NCBI RefSeq assembly: GCF_018130545.1
Contig: NZ_JAFCKF010000005.1
Span: 434,001 to 498,000, forward strand
Origin: Bradyrhizobium tropiciagri
GTDB lineage: Bacteria > Pseudomonadota > Alphaproteobacteria > Rhizobiales > Xanthobacteraceae
Reading direction: 5' to 3'
Length of the DNA: 64,000 nucleotides
Shown: positions 52,001-58,965 of the stretch, piece by piece
Layout of the letters: each line of letters starts with the position of its first letter
How positions within the stretch are numbered: the stretch's first letter is position 1
Translations under genes and position numbers: made by a program
The notes under the pieces: generated by a model
What the model was told of the DNA's origin: nothing
The model's database searches: none
Seen by the model: the letters and a program-made list of their open reading frames with translations, nothing else

Positions 52001-52271
52001 CCCCGTCGCGGCGGCGCTGGAAGCCGGCTTCGTCCGGTTCCGCCCGGTGCTGATGACCGCGCTCGCCATGATCATCGGCATGGCGCCGATGGCGCTGGGG
52101 CTGGGCGAGGGCGGCGAGCAGAACGCCCCGCTGGGCCGGGCCGTGATCGGCGGGCTGATCTTCGCCACGACCGCGACGCTGATGTTTGTTCCCGTGGTAT
52201 TCAGTATGGTACACAAGAAGCAAGGCGCCAAAGCCGCCGCCTCATCGGAGATTCCGCATGCAGCCCACTGA
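49092..52271 (+). CDS. RND-family efflux pump, inner-membrane transporter
   Basis: This 1059-residue RND permease has an N-terminal helix and TDIFPEIRIPVIGVAW, and two large periplasmic loops. The TM4 aspartate pair is Asp402-Asp403 (ALAVGILVDDATVTIEN), matching AcrB Asp407/408. In TM10 the segment is MGVATANSVLVISFARER, so Ala stands where AcrB has the proton-relay Lys940; this occurs in a recognised subgroup of proteobacterial RND pumps. I start at ATG 49092 (MIALVRIALSRPYTF). The adaptor gene overlaps its end by 14 bases. No outer-membrane channel gene is adjacent. Confidence 0.92.
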   Translation: MIALVRIALSRPYTFVVLAILLLIIGPLAALRTPTDIFPEIRIPVIGVAWSYTGLPPDQMSGRITTPFERVLTTTVNDIEHIVANSYNGIGIVKIFFQPNVDIRTANAQVTAISQTLLKQLPPGATPPLILNYSASTVPIIQVALSGDGLTEQNLADIGINQLRTPLVTVPGAAIPYPYGGKQRQIQIDLNSTALQARGLSGQDVANALAAQNLITPVGTQKIGGFEYTINLNNSPLRIEELGDLPIKTVNGAMVYVRDVATVRDGNPPQTNIVHVDGNRSVLMMVLKAGAVSTLDIIAGIKQKVIDVKDQLPDALKIGFVGDQSVFVRGAITGVAFEGVIAALLTSVMILLFLGSWRSTVIIAVSIPLSVLGAIIMLSLIGETLNIMTLGGLALAVGILVDDATVTIENINYHLEQGKPVEQSILDGANQIVTPAFVSLLCICIVFVPMFFLTGVARFLFVPMAEAVMFAMIWSFLLSRTLVPTMANYLLQAHVHHEGAPPKSRNPFVWFQRGFEARFERIRGGYHGLLAMALGHRKVFVGGFLAVVVASFLLVPFLGRNFFPAVDAGNILMHVRTQVGTRVEETANQMADVQKAIRKLIPGEIETMTDNIGMPISSINLTYNNTGVIGPQDADIQIKLKEGHKPTEQHVRALREQLPRLFPGTSFSFLPADIVSQILNFGAPAPIDLQIRGANIEANFAYANRLLAKIKRIPGIADARIQQSPNNPTFNIDVDRTRAQYVGLTERDVTNSLVVNLAGSSQVAPTYYLNPDNGVSYSIVMQTPQYQIDSLSALQTLPITATGNTQAPILGGIADIKRATSSAVVSQYDIQSLVQIYATTQGRDLGGVATDVRQLIADTAKEVPKGSSVVLLGQVQTMNSAFTGLLFGLLGAVVLIYFLIVVNFQSWSDPFVIITALPAALAGIVWMLFTTQTTLSVPALTGAIMCMGVATANSVLVISFARERYEELGDPVAAALEAGFVRFRPVLMTALAMIIGMAPMALGLGEGGEQNAPLGRAVIGGLIFATTATLMFVPVVFSMVHKKQGAKAAASSEIPHAAH

Positions 52272-53460
52272 ACAGCGCCCACCGGTGTCCGGCCGGAGAC
52301 TGGGCATATTCGGCGTGGTTGCACTGGTCGGCGCCGGACTGATCGTCGGCACCGGCATCCGCGCCCGTGAGGAGCAGGACAACAAGCTGAAGGAATGGAC
52401 CGACGACCAGGCCGTTCCGACCGTCGCGGTGGCGCTGCCTAACGCCCGCGCGCTGAGCCCGACGATCGAGCTGCCGGGCCGGCTCGAGGCCTATTCCCGC
52501 GCGCCGATCTACGCCCGGGTGTCCGGCTATCTCAAGACCTGGGACGCCGACATCGGCGCCAAGGTCAAGGCCGGCCAGGTGATCGCCGAGATCGAGGCGC
52601 CCGACCTCGACCAGCAATTGCTGCAAGCGCGCGCCGATCTCGCCAGCGCCCAGGCCTCGGCCAAGCTCTCCGAAGCCACGCTGGCCCGGCGCAAGACGCT
52701 GGTGGCCTCGAATTTCGTCTCCGCGCAGGAGATCGACGAGCGCACCGCCGACCTCTCCAACAAGAACGGTGCGGTGAAGGCCGGCCAGGCCAATGTCGAG
52801 CGGCTGGAAGCGCTCGCCGGCTACAAGAAGATCACGGCGCCGTTCGACGGCGTGGTGACCTCGCGCGACACCGACGTCGGCGCGCTGATCAATGCCGGCG
52901 GCAATTCGGGGCCGGCGATGTTCACGGTCTCCGACATCACCAAGCTGCGCGTCTATGTCAACGTGCCGCAGAACTACGTCCCGGCGATCAAGATCGGCGC
53001 CAAGGCGACGCTGGCGCTGCCGGATTATCCGAACCGCAGCTTCCAGGCGACGGTGGAAGCCTCCTCGCAGGCGGTCGATGTCGCATCCGGGACCACGCGG
53101 ATGCAGCTCGGGCTCGACAACTCCTCCGGCGAGTTGATGCCGGGCAGCTATGCCAGCGTGAAGCTGAACCTGCAGCGCGAGTCCACGCCGCTCAGCATTC
53201 CCGCCAGCGCGCTGATCTTCAACAGCAGCGGCCTGCGGGTCGCGACCGTCAGCCCCGACGACAAGGTGCTGTTCAAGACCGTGAAGATCGGCCGCGACCT
53301 CGGCAAGGAGATCGAGATCGCCACCGGTCTCGCGCCGGACGACCGCATCATCACCGCCCCGCCGGATGGCCTCGCCGACGGCGACCATGTCCGCGTCACC
53401 GGTGCCGGCGCCAAGGGCAAGCCGACGACGGCGTCTGAAAAGCAGGATGTGAAGGGGTAG
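52258..53460 (+). CDS. RND efflux adaptor (periplasmic membrane fusion protein)
   Basis: This 400-residue HlyD/AcrA-type adaptor is anchored by one N-terminal helix (LGIFGVVALVGAGLIVGTGI, about 14-33) and has no lipobox. The lipoyl halves are SGYLKTWDADIGAKVKAGQVIAEIE and ITAPFDGVVTSRDTDVGALI, separated by a coiled-coil hairpin (about 115-185). A beta-barrel and the membrane-proximal domain follow. It should link the RND pump to an outer-membrane channel encoded elsewhere. Pump-first gene order is less usual than adaptor-first. Start ATG 52258 overlaps the pump gene. Confidence 0.92.
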   Translation: MQPTEQRPPVSGRRLGIFGVVALVGAGLIVGTGIRAREEQDNKLKEWTDDQAVPTVAVALPNARALSPTIELPGRLEAYSRAPIYARVSGYLKTWDADIGAKVKAGQVIAEIEAPDLDQQLLQARADLASAQASAKLSEATLARRKTLVASNFVSAQEIDERTADLSNKNGAVKAGQANVERLEALAGYKKITAPFDGVVTSRDTDVGALINAGGNSGPAMFTVSDITKLRVYVNVPQNYVPAIKIGAKATLALPDYPNRSFQATVEASSQAVDVASGTTRMQLGLDNSSGELMPGSYASVKLNLQRESTPLSIPASALIFNSSGLRVATVSPDDKVLFKTVKIGRDLGKEIEIATGLAPDDRIITAPPDGLADGDHVRVTGAGAKGKPTTASEKQDVKG

Positions 53461-53489
53461 GGGACGGCCCAGCACCGTCTTCGTCGTGG

Positions 53490-53515
53490 TGCCCGGGCTT
53501 TGTCCCGGGCATTTT
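53490..53515 (+). terminator. Intrinsic terminator after the RND operon
   Basis: TGCCCGGG and CCCGGGCA form a perfect 8-bp stem with a 6-base loop, followed by TTTT, 30 bases after the adaptor stop. The sequence is also part of a commonly repeated CCCGGGC hairpin motif. Confidence 0.75.
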
Positions 53516-53525
53516 CGTTGCCGCC

Positions 53526-53634
53526 GATGCGTAGGGTGGGCAAAGATGCGTAGGGTGGGCAAAGGCGCATCGCGCCGTGCCCACCATCAAGCGCACTGTT
53601 CGGGAAGGTGGGCACGCTTCGTTTTGCCCACCCT
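53526..53634. repeat. GGTGGGCAAA-family repeat with a 19-bp tandem duplication
   Basis: GATGCGTAGGGTGGGCAAA occurs twice head to tail (53526-53544 and 53545-53563). Inverted partners GTGCCCACC (53577-) and TTTGCCCACCCT (53623-53634) follow, so the element can fold in alternative ways. Simple relatives are at 56649 and 58922. Confidence 0.75.
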
Positions 53635-53649
53635 GGGATCTTAGCAATC

Positions 53650-55164
53650 CTACGCCACCCGCCATTCCAGCATGCCGTCACCGGCGGTGACGATGTTGCC
53701 GGTGCTGCCGACTGGCGTGCGATCCATGTTCTGGAGATACGCCAGCGTCGCGGTGTCGCTCGCCGGGATGCGGCCGAGCGTGCGGCGGCCGTCCTCGGTG
53801 CGCAGCATCGTGACGCCGTGCTCGACCTCGCCATTGGCGCGATAGATCACGGTGAAGGCTTCGACCTTGCCTTTGCCCGCCGCCTCCGCGGTAAAGTCGG
53901 GCACATCGCGCCGGTTGCGATCGGCTTCCGCCTGCACGGAGGTGTCCTGCTTGAGCACGGCGGTCGGCGCCGCGCGCGACAGCACGAGGCCGTGATGCTT
54001 GGTGACGAAGCCGCCCTGGCCGTAGAGCAGGCCGAGCGTGCCGCCGATTCTCAATTTGCGCACCATCGCGCAGGCCGAATGCGTCATGTAGGTGTTGAGC
54101 GGCGCGCCGAAGAAGGTGAGGCCGCCGGTCACGGTCGGCTGCACGTCGGCGCCGAGACCGAGCGTCCGGCGCGCCATCTTCGGCACGCAGGGGAAGCAGC
54201 TATAGAGCTCGATCGCGTCGAACTTCCGGCCGTCGCCGCCGACGAGATCCATCACCGCCTTCAGCACCGCGGTCTGCGCGTGGCTTTCGACGAACTGGTC
54301 TCGGGTCAGATAATCGCGCGGCTCTTCCGCCGAGGCGCCGCCCAGCGGATAGATCAGTTTCTCTTCGGGTACGCCGGCGGCGCGGGCCTTGGCGAGGCTG
54401 GTGAGGATCAGCGCGCCGCCCATGTTCACCGTCGGGTTCGCCACCATCAGCTTCGTGTACGGCCAGGCGATCATCCGGTTGTCAGGCGTCGCGGTGGTGA
54501 TCTCGTCGCCGCTGAACTTCTTCTTCAGCCAGGAGTTCGGATTGTCGGCGGCAACCCGCGCATAGGTCGACCACAGATCGCCCGACTCCTTCAGCGCCTC
54601 GCGCGGCGTCTGGCCCCAATGCGCCGAGGTCGCGGACTCATAGAGCGGATAGACCGTGATCGGCCTGAACACGCCGAGCGTCACGGCCATCGGCTTCTGG
54701 AAGGCGGCGCCGCGCTTCGGCTCCTCGACGTCATGCGCGAACGGCGTCCACGGCAATTCGACGCCGGCGCGCTGCGCCTTGGTCGCGGTCGACTGCGCCT
54801 CCGCGCCGCACACCGCGGCGACGCTGCATTCGCCGCGCGCGATGCGCTGCGCCGCTTCGTGCAGATAGCGGATCGGGCTCTCGCCGCCGACCGGGCCGTA
54901 ATAGAGATGCGCGGGCGCGATGCCGAGCCGCGCGGCGAGCTGTTTCTCGGGATCGCGATAGCGCCAGCTCAGGAAGTTGACGACGTCGAGCGACTGCACG
55001 TCGGCGAGCAGCTTTGCGCCGCTGTCGGCCTCGGCGCGCTTCAGCGCTTCTTCCAGCAGGGTGAGCGGCTCGAGGCCGGCTGCGATGTCCTTGGGACGAT
55101 CGACGATTTCGCCGACGCCGACGATGACGGGAATACGGTCTTCGGGGATATGAGATGCGGTCAT
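53650..55164 (-). CDS. Thiolase-like protein with extra C-terminal domain (TLP1-like)
   Basis: This 504-residue protein has the thiolase fold and is usually annotated acetyl-CoA acetyltransferase. Where thiolases carry the nucleophilic Cys it reads GPVGGESPIRY (about residue 90), with no Cys. The C-terminal part keeps MTHSACAMVRKLR and YGQGGFVTKHHG. The final 90 residues, beyond the thiolase core, match the added C-terminal domain of type-1 thiolase-like proteins. Such proteins bind CoA esters but lack ordinary thiolase activity in the studied mycobacterial example. I start at ATG 55164 (MTASHIPED). Confidence 0.83.
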   Translation of the reverse strand: MTASHIPEDRIPVIVGVGEIVDRPKDIAAGLEPLTLLEEALKRAEADSGAKLLADVQSLDVVNFLSWRYRDPEKQLAARLGIAPAHLYYGPVGGESPIRYLHEAAQRIARGECSVAAVCGAEAQSTATKAQRAGVELPWTPFAHDVEEPKRGAAFQKPMAVTLGVFRPITVYPLYESATSAHWGQTPREALKESGDLWSTYARVAADNPNSWLKKKFSGDEITTATPDNRMIAWPYTKLMVANPTVNMGGALILTSLAKARAAGVPEEKLIYPLGGASAEEPRDYLTRDQFVESHAQTAVLKAVMDLVGGDGRKFDAIELYSCFPCVPKMARRTLGLGADVQPTVTGGLTFFGAPLNTYMTHSACAMVRKLRIGGTLGLLYGQGGFVTKHHGLVLSRAAPTAVLKQDTSVQAEADRNRRDVPDFTAEAAGKGKVEAFTVIYRANGEVEHGVTMLRTEDGRRTLGRIPASDTATLAYLQNMDRTPVGSTGNIVTAGDGMLEWRVA

Positions 55165-55200
55165 TCTTCTTGCTTCACTTTCTAGGTCACCACGCCGTCG

Positions 55201-55330
55201 CCCTTCGAGGCGCGCAAGGGCGCGCACCTCCAGCGACAACGGCTTCGCCGTTGCGCGGGGGTGACGGCTACGCGCACACCGTCATCCTGAGGAGCGGCCA
55301 CTTGGCCGCGCCTCGAAGGATGAGCCACGT
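55201..55330. repeat. Composite inverted repeat, CTCGAAGGATGA family
   Basis: Bases 55201-55264 hold CCTTCGAGGCGCGC with CCTCCAGCGACAACGG, as in the element at 29301. Bases 55280-55330 hold GTCATCCTGAGG and CCTCGAAGGATGAGCCACGT, as in the element at 40561. Two repeat halves appear joined. It fills the gap between the nitronate monooxygenase gene and the thiolase-like gene. Confidence 0.75.
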
Positions 55331-55336
55331 ATTCGA

Positions 55337-56470
55337 TCACTCCGCCACCAGCGCGTTCATGTGCTCGACGGCCTCGACGAACTCTTCCTTGAATTCCTGC
55401 ACCACGGCGCCGGCCGACTTCACGCTGTCGACCAGGCCGACGCCCTGGCCGACGAAGTAGCTGACGAGATCGCGAGCCTTCTCGTTGCCGGCGGCAGCGG
55501 CGCGGTCGATGGCGTTGAAGGCGTCGCGGCTGATGATGCTCTGCAGCGGCATCGGCAATGCGCCGGGGCTGTCCGGCGAGCGGTCCCAGGCGTCGGTCCA
55601 CACCGAGCGGAGCTGCCGCGCCGGCTTGCCGGTGCGGCCCTTGGAGCGGATCGCGTCGCGCGAGGAGGCCGCGATCATCTTCTCGCGGAAAATCTCGGAG
55701 GTTTCCGACTCCACGGTGGCGAGCCACACCGAGCCGGTCCAGGCGCCGGCTGCGCCCATCGCCATGCAGGCCGCCATCTGGCTGCCGGTCATGATGCCGC
55801 CGGCGGCGAGCACCGGCACGTCGCGAATCTTTTTGACCGCCTTGATCACCTCGGGCACCAGCACCATGGTCGAGACCTCGCCGCAATGGCCGCCGGCCTC
55901 GGTGCCCTGCGCAACGAGGATGTCGACACCGGCTGCGACCTGGCGCAGCGCGTGCTCCTTGGAGCCGATCAGCGCCGCGACCGGTACGTCGTGCTTGCGA
56001 CCCATCTCGATCATCGCCTTCGGCGGCACGCCGAGCGCGTTCGCGATCAGCCGGATCGGATGGCGGAACGAGACCTCGAGCAGTTGCAGCGCGGTCTCGG
56101 CGTCGAACGGCTGCGGCTGGTTATCGGCGACATTGCGGCTGGTCAACTCGATGTCGTATTTCTTGAGGAGATTGCGAGTGAAGTCGCGATGCTCCTGCGA
56201 GACGCGCGCCTCGAGGCTCTTCCAGGTGACGTTCTTCTCACCGGCAGTGGAGATGTTCTCCGGGATCAGCACGTCGATGCCATAGGGCTTGCCATCGACA
56301 TGCGCGTCGATCCACTTCAGTTCCTGTTCAAGCGTCTCCGGCGAATGCGCGGTCGCACCGAGCACGCCGAAGCCACCGGCGCGGCTGACCGCCGCCACCA
56401 CGTCGCGGCAATGGCTGAACGCGAGCAGGGGGAATTCGATGCCCAGCATGTCGCAGATCGGTGATTTCAT
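55337..56470 (-). CDS. Nitronate monooxygenase (NPD-like, FMN TIM barrel)
   Basis: This 377-residue flavoprotein of the nitronate monooxygenase/2-nitropropane dioxygenase family has an N-terminal MLGIEFPLLAFSHCRDVVAAVSRAGGFGVLGA. The FMN phosphate site is VAQGTEAGGHCGEVSTMVLVPEV with VPVLAAGGIMTG and AAGAWTGSVWLAT. Members oxidise nitronates such as propionate-3-nitronate or act as NADH:quinone reductases. It is one gene upstream of the thiolase-like gene on the same strand but separated by a repeat, so co-transcription is uncertain. Confidence 0.87.
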   Translation of the reverse strand: MKSPICDMLGIEFPLLAFSHCRDVVAAVSRAGGFGVLGATAHSPETLEQELKWIDAHVDGKPYGIDVLIPENISTAGEKNVTWKSLEARVSQEHRDFTRNLLKKYDIELTSRNVADNQPQPFDAETALQLLEVSFRHPIRLIANALGVPPKAMIEMGRKHDVPVAALIGSKEHALRQVAAGVDILVAQGTEAGGHCGEVSTMVLVPEVIKAVKKIRDVPVLAAGGIMTGSQMAACMAMGAAGAWTGSVWLATVESETSEIFREKMIAASSRDAIRSKGRTGKPARQLRSVWTDAWDRSPDSPGALPMPLQSIISRDAFNAIDRAAAAGNEKARDLVSYFVGQGVGLVDSVKSAGAVVQEFKEEFVEAVEHMNALVAE

Positions 56471-56648
56471 GGACTGGTTTTCTCCCGGCGGCTGTTTGTT
56501 GTGCTCGTTGGCATCAGCCTCCGCGACGCTAGCGCAGGACGGTCAGCGAAGCCAAGCGGGTTTCGGCCGCGGCGATCTTGCGTGCAGGCGCTGCTTGGCT
56601 GCATCGCTCGCAGCGCATTCCGCTGGATAGAAAATGCGATCCGGCGGG

Positions 56649-56674
56649 GGTGGGCAAAGCCGGGCGTGCCCACC
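56649..56674. repeat. Short GGTGGGCA inverted repeat
   Basis: GGTGGGCA and TGCCCACC pair across 10 bases in the divergent gap between the nitronate monooxygenase and glutathione transferase genes. It is a short member of the GGTGGGCAAA family seen at 53526 and 58922. The rest of this 276-base gap shows nothing recognisable. Confidence 0.6.
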
Positions 56675-56746
56675 ATCTAGTGCGGGCATGCGGATGGGCG
56701 CGGCGGTCGCCGCACCATGGAAAAATGGAAACCGGGAGCCAACGAC

Positions 56747-57622
56747 GTGACTGACACCTCTGCCTACGAGCCGCCGAAAGTCTGGACCTGGAACAAGGAG
56801 AGCGGCGGGCGCTTCGCCAGCATCAACCGGCCGATCGCGGGTCCCACCCATGACAAGGAACTGCCGGTCGGCCGTCATCCATTGCAGCTCTATTCGCTGG
56901 CGACGCCGAACGGCGTCAAGGTCACCGTGATGCTGGAAGAGCTGCTCGCGGCAGGGCACAAGGGCGCGGAGTACGACGCCTGGCTGATCAAGATCGACGG
57001 CAACCAGTTCGGCAGCGGCTTCGTTGCGGTCAATCCGAACTCGAAGATCCCGGCGCTGATGGACCGTAGCGGGAAGGAGCCGATCCGGGTGTTCGAGTCG
57101 GGCTCGATCCTGGTCTACCTCGCGGAAAAATTCGGCGCCTTCCTGCCGACCGACGTCAAGACCCGCGCCGAAACCTTCTCCTGGCTGTTCTGGCAGATGG
57201 GCTCGGCGCCCTATCTCGGTGGTGGCTTCGGGCACTTCTATGCCTACGCCCCGACCAAGATCGAATACGCCATCGATCGCTTCGCGATGGAAGTGAAGCG
57301 CCAACTCGACGTGCTCGATCGCCGGCTCGCCGATAACGAATATCTTGCCGGCGATGTCTACACCATCGCCGACATGGCGGTGTGGCCCTGGTACGGCGGC
57401 CTCGCCAAGGGGCTGCTCTATGGCGGCGGCGAATTCCTCTCGGTGCAGGACTACAAGAACGTGCAGCGCTGGACCGACGCGATCGCGGCACGGCCCGCAG
57501 TCAAGCGCGGCCGCATGGTCAACCGCACCTGGGGCGAGCCGTCGAGCCAACTCCACGAGCGTCATGAGGCCAGCGACTTCGAGACCAAGACGCAGGACAA
57601 GGTCGAGCAGGCGGCGTCGTAG
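56747..57622 (+). CDS. yghU: Glutathione S-transferase family protein, YghU-like disulfide reductase
   Basis: This 291-residue Nu-class glutathione transferase has the YghU features VWTWNKESGGRFASINRP near the start, LYSLATPNGVKVTVMLEELL, NPNSKIPAL, FESGSILVYLAEKFG and FLGGGFGHFY-like YLGGGFGHFY. YghU binds two glutathiones and reduces disulfide bonds and hydroperoxides in the cytoplasm. I prefer GTG 56747 (VTDTSAYEPPK), which lines up with the E. coli N-terminus and has GGGAG 8 bases upstream. ATG 56717 would add ten residues. Confidence 0.92.
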   Translation: MTDTSAYEPPKVWTWNKESGGRFASINRPIAGPTHDKELPVGRHPLQLYSLATPNGVKVTVMLEELLAAGHKGAEYDAWLIKIDGNQFGSGFVAVNPNSKIPALMDRSGKEPIRVFESGSILVYLAEKFGAFLPTDVKTRAETFSWLFWQMGSAPYLGGGFGHFYAYAPTKIEYAIDRFAMEVKRQLDVLDRRLADNEYLAGDVYTIADMAVWPWYGGLAKGLLYGGGEFLSVQDYKNVQRWTDAIAARPAVKRGRMVNRTWGEPSSQLHERHEASDFETKTQDKVEQAAS

Positions 57623-57642
57623 GCGTAGCTTTGTAATCGCTG

Positions 57643-57725
57643 CGTAGGGCGGATTAGCGAAGCGTAATCCGCCGTTATGTCCGGAAGAAGTTGGCGGGTT
57701 ACGCCTTCGGCTAACCCGCCCTATG
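57643..57725. repeat. Inverted repeat, GTAGGG-GGGTTAG family, copy 2
   Basis: The left arm GTAGGGCGGATTAGCGAAGC and right arm GCTAACCCGCCCTAT are the same family as at 31495. It lies between the convergent yghU and GNAT genes, 20 bases after the yghU stop. Confidence 0.85.
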
Positions 57726-57736
57726 CTTTTCGCGCA

Positions 57737-58012
57737 TTATCCCAACAAATCGTCATACTCCGGATGCTTCTTCATGAAGCCCTGGATGAACTCGCACTTC
57801 ACGACGAGCTTGACGCCCTGCGTGCGTACCGCATCGAGCGTGGCACGCGCGATCTTGGAGCCGATGCCGCGGCCGCCGAGCTCCGGCGGCACTTCGGTAT
57901 GAACCAGCGTGATCGTGTCCGGCGTCTTGCGGTAGACCACGAAGGCGGTAGCGCCGTCGACGGCGAGCTCGAACCGGCTCTGCGCCGCGTTGTCCCGAAA
58001 TGCTTCACTCAT
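57737..58012 (-). CDS. Small GNAT-like N-acetyltransferase (YjdJ/NATD1 type)
   Basis: This 91-residue protein is a minimal GCN5-like fold. FELAVDGATAFVVYRK forms the first strands, VPPELGGRGIGSKIARATLDAVR (about 42-64) holds the acetyl-CoA loop G-G-R-G-I-G, and KCEFIQGFMKKHPEYDDL is the family ending. Acceptors for these short acetyltransferases are not established. It follows the flavin reductase gene by 14 bases, so they probably form an operon. Confidence 0.87.
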   Translation of the reverse strand: MSEAFRDNAAQSRFELAVDGATAFVVYRKTPDTITLVHTEVPPELGGRGIGSKIARATLDAVRTQGVKLVVKCEFIQGFMKKHPEYDDLLG

Positions 58013-58026
58013 TGTGTTGTCCTCGG

Positions 58027-58644
58027 CTATTTCGTCTTTGCCCCTTCGGCCGCGGGAAATACCACGCGGTCGTCGGTGCGGCAGTAGCGATCGGCGAACA
58101 TGCGGCCGATCGGGTGGTAGCGGTCCATGTGGACGCGCATTGCATCATGGTCCCACAATTCGTCGCGGATGTGGAAGTGAATGCCTTCGCCCATGATCAG
58201 CTCGCGGTCGCCATTGACGTCAATCAGCTTCCAGGTCTTGCACTCCATCGCGAACGGCGCGTCGGCAAGCCGGGGCACCGCGATCTTGCTGGATGGCGCG
58301 AGCTTCAGCCCGAGATAATCAGGCTCGCCGATCTCGGGCGGGAAGTCGCCCGAGCTCTCGTGCATGGCGCGTGCCAGGGGCTCGTCGGTGAGGTTGACCA
58401 CGAACTCGCCTGATCGTTGGATGTTGATCATGGTGTCCTTCTCGCGGCCGTCCGGCCGGCGATTGACCGCGAACATGCAGAGCGGCGGATCCTCGCAGAA
58501 CACGTTGAAGAACGAGAACGGCGCCGCGTTGACCACGCCGTCAGCGTTTTGGCTTGTTACCCAGGCGATCGGCCGCGGCAGCACGAAGGAAGTCAGCACC
58601 TTGTAGCGTTCGCGCTGGGTGAGGTCGCTTGCGGCGTATTCCAT
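58027..58644 (-). CDS. Flavin reductase-like FMN-binding protein
   Basis: This 205-residue protein has the split-barrel flavin reductase fold. RPIAWVTSQNADGVVNAAPFSFFNVFCEDPP (about 24-54) is the FMN-binding core, with KDTMINIQRSGEFVVNL and a late MRVHMDRYHPIGRM. It matches the FlaRed/DIM6-type flavoproteins, which reduce or simply bind FMN. The partner is unknown; the nearby nitronate monooxygenase carries its own FMN. First gene of a two-gene unit with the GNAT gene. Confidence 0.87.
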   Translation of the reverse strand: MEYAASDLTQRERYKVLTSFVLPRPIAWVTSQNADGVVNAAPFSFFNVFCEDPPLCMFAVNRRPDGREKDTMINIQRSGEFVVNLTDEPLARAMHESSGDFPPEIGEPDYLGLKLAPSSKIAVPRLADAPFAMECKTWKLIDVNGDRELIMGEGIHFHIRDELWDHDAMRVHMDRYHPIGRMFADRYCRTDDRVVFPAAEGAKTK

Positions 58645-58681
58645 GGGATGATCCGAATGTGGGATGGGTTAGCGACTTGTC

Positions 58682-58774
58682 CGCCGTAGCTCGAAGAGCG
58701 AAGGCGCAAGCGTAACCCGCCGCTGGCGAACCGCAAAGTAAAAGGCGGGTTACGCTTGCGCTAACCCGCCTTAT
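58682..58774. repeat. Inverted repeat, GTAGGG-GGGTTAG family, copy 3
   Basis: GCGCAAGCGTAACCCGCC (58704-58721) and GGCGGGTTACGCTTGCGC (58744-58761) form a perfect 18-bp stem, flanked by degenerate outer arms. It lies in the 321-base gap between the flavin reductase start and the acyl-CoA dehydrogenase stop. The remainder of that gap holds only the hairpin at 58922. Confidence 0.85.
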
Positions 58775-58921
58775 AATTTCGTTCAGACTTCCGAATAATA
58801 GAATTATGCCGCTGAGTTGCCCGACATGTCAAGTTGCCGTGTCGAGTGCCGGCACGCCGGCCGGCTACTTTGCATGGGGTTGTTTTCGATGTTTTGGCAG
58901 CACGCCGCTGCCGAGGTAGCC

Positions 58922-58956
58922 GTGGGGTGGGCAAAGCGAAAGCATGCCCACCCCAC
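58922..58956. repeat. GGTGGGCAAA-family hairpin
   Basis: GTGGGGTGGGC and GCCCACCCCAC form a perfect 11-bp stem with a 13-base loop, 10 bases downstream of the acyl-CoA dehydrogenase stop on its strand. It may serve as a transcript end signal although no T-tract follows. Confidence 0.7.
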
Positions 58957-58965
58957 AAAGCATGC

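Noticed and set aside
50025-52223. 732-codon minus-strand open frame opposite the RND gene
   Set aside because: The RND product has full-length family motifs. The reverse frame encodes low-complexity Arg/Asp/His-rich sequence.
58761-58958. 65-codon minus-strand frame in the gap before the acyl-CoA dehydrogenase
   Set aside because: It is built largely from the GTGGGGTGGGC hairpin and part of another repeat, has no ribosome site and no recognisable domain.
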